A stretch of DNA of 12,458 nucleotides from the NCBI GenBank assembly GCA_019136335.1, contig JAGVUK010000056.1:1-12458 (forward strand), given 5' to 3'. The DNA comes from Methanomicrobiales archaeon (GTDB lineage: Archaea; Halobacteriota; Methanomicrobia; Methanomicrobiales; Methanoculleaceae). A program made the translations under genes and the position numbers. Of the stretch, positions 12,130 to 12,458 are shown one piece after another (the first letter of the stretch is position 1; each line of letters begins with the position of its first letter). The notes under the pieces are model-generated. The model saw nothing but the letters and a program-made list of their open reading frames with translations. It was not told the origin of the DNA and searched no databases.

Positions 12130-12458
12130 GTATCCGTACGTCGCTCTCCGGCATCCTCCACCCCGCCCGCGTCGGGCGTGCGCTCCTCCCTGCCCCCTCC
12201 CCTATCTCCAACTCCCAGAATTCCGTATTTCTCATCGACCTCACCCCACCCGCGCCTTCGGCGCTCCTCCCCCGCCCCCGGGGGCGGGGGCAGTGCGTGG
12301 CGATACCAGGTGGAAAGCCGTGGTCCGGGAAGCGGCGTTGACGGCGGTTTCCCGGGGAACAGGGGAGAGCAAGCCCGGGCCTGGTTCTTCCCCGGCCCTA
12401 TCCCCGGACACTGGGCCGTGGTGGATATCGCCATGGGGGGAAGGGGCGGTGGACAGCC
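12130..12458. other. Gene-free 3' stretch rich in G/C palindromes
   Basis: No gene is supported on either strand. It contains GCGCC-TTC-GGCGC (12252-12264) and, directly after, a perfect 22-bp palindrome of C5-G-C5 facing G5-C-G5 (12269-12290). Part of a neighbouring promoter region may be present at the right edge, but the window ends. Confidence 0.5.

Noticed and set aside
7225..12410. GGCCC(G/T)ATCCCCGGACA at 7225-7241 and 12394-12410 as a dispersed element
   Set aside because: 16 of 17 matching G/C-rich bases in a 12-kb comparison is close to what chance allows, and the flanks do not extend the match.
11394..12434. Minus-strand open frame of 346 codons across nikQ and beyond
   Set aside because: Antisense to nikQ, with composition typical of a shadow frame (strings of Asp, Glu, Arg, Gly) and no motif.

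Overview
The window reads as chromosomal DNA of a methanogenic archaeon, most probably order Methanomicrobiales and Methanoculleus-like. The order-level guess is inference from gene content and high G+C, not from a marker gene. Archaeal hallmarks are archaeosortase A, transcript-cleavage factor TFS, archaeal-type Pth2 and TruD, the archaeal riboflavin reductase ArfC, a CDP-alcohol phosphotransferase of archaeal lipid synthesis, and a geranylgeranyl-reductase-family flavoprotein. Promoters look archaeal: A/T-rich TATA boxes about 26-30 nt before the start, several of them suggesting leaderless mRNAs. No rRNA, tRNA, CRISPR array or insertion sequence was found.

Region 1 (1-1830) is a defence/toxin-antitoxin patch. 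It holds an intact RHH antitoxin plus RelE/ParE toxin pair (214-710), a small antisense coiled-coil/membrane protein (667-978), and an MntA/HepT pair on the minus strand. In that pair the MntA antitoxin is intact, but HepT carries a lost start codon, a one-base deletion, a nonsense codon and a mutated RNase motif. Region 2 (about 1758-2330) has no convincing gene; it holds a strong 10-bp hairpin and perhaps decayed coding sequence.

Region 3 (2331-5290) has TFS and archaeosortase A transcribed divergently. A perfect 8-bp inverted repeat surrounds the TFS TATA box. A CDP-alcohol phosphotransferase converges on artA, and arfC (riboflavin/F420 precursor synthesis) follows.

Region 4 (5334-6999) is a translation-related minus-strand operon, pth2-truD, with ATGA overlap and a 32-bp tandem duplication at the 3' end of truD. 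Region 5 (7000-8187) has a structured intergenic stretch with a duplicated promoter module, then two co-transcribed small membrane proteins of unknown function.

Region 6 (8223-9476) is a geranylgeranyl-reductase-family flavoprotein. Region 7 (9473-12011) is an ECF-type nickel/cobalt uptake operon in the order M-N-O-Q, behind a NikR-like 28-bp palindrome (GTAATAC-N14-GTATTAC) that overlaps the TATA box. The ATPase gene has lost about 60 codons, including the ABC signature and Walker B, and is frameshifted, so the transporter as sequenced should be non-functional unless another ATPase substitutes. The last 450 bases are non-coding and rich in G/C palindromes.

The main unexpected signals are the broken nickel-transporter ATPase, the triple-lesion HepT beside an intact MntA, two operator-like palindromes centred on TATA boxes, and the truD tail duplication. 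I found no clear new multi-gene system.
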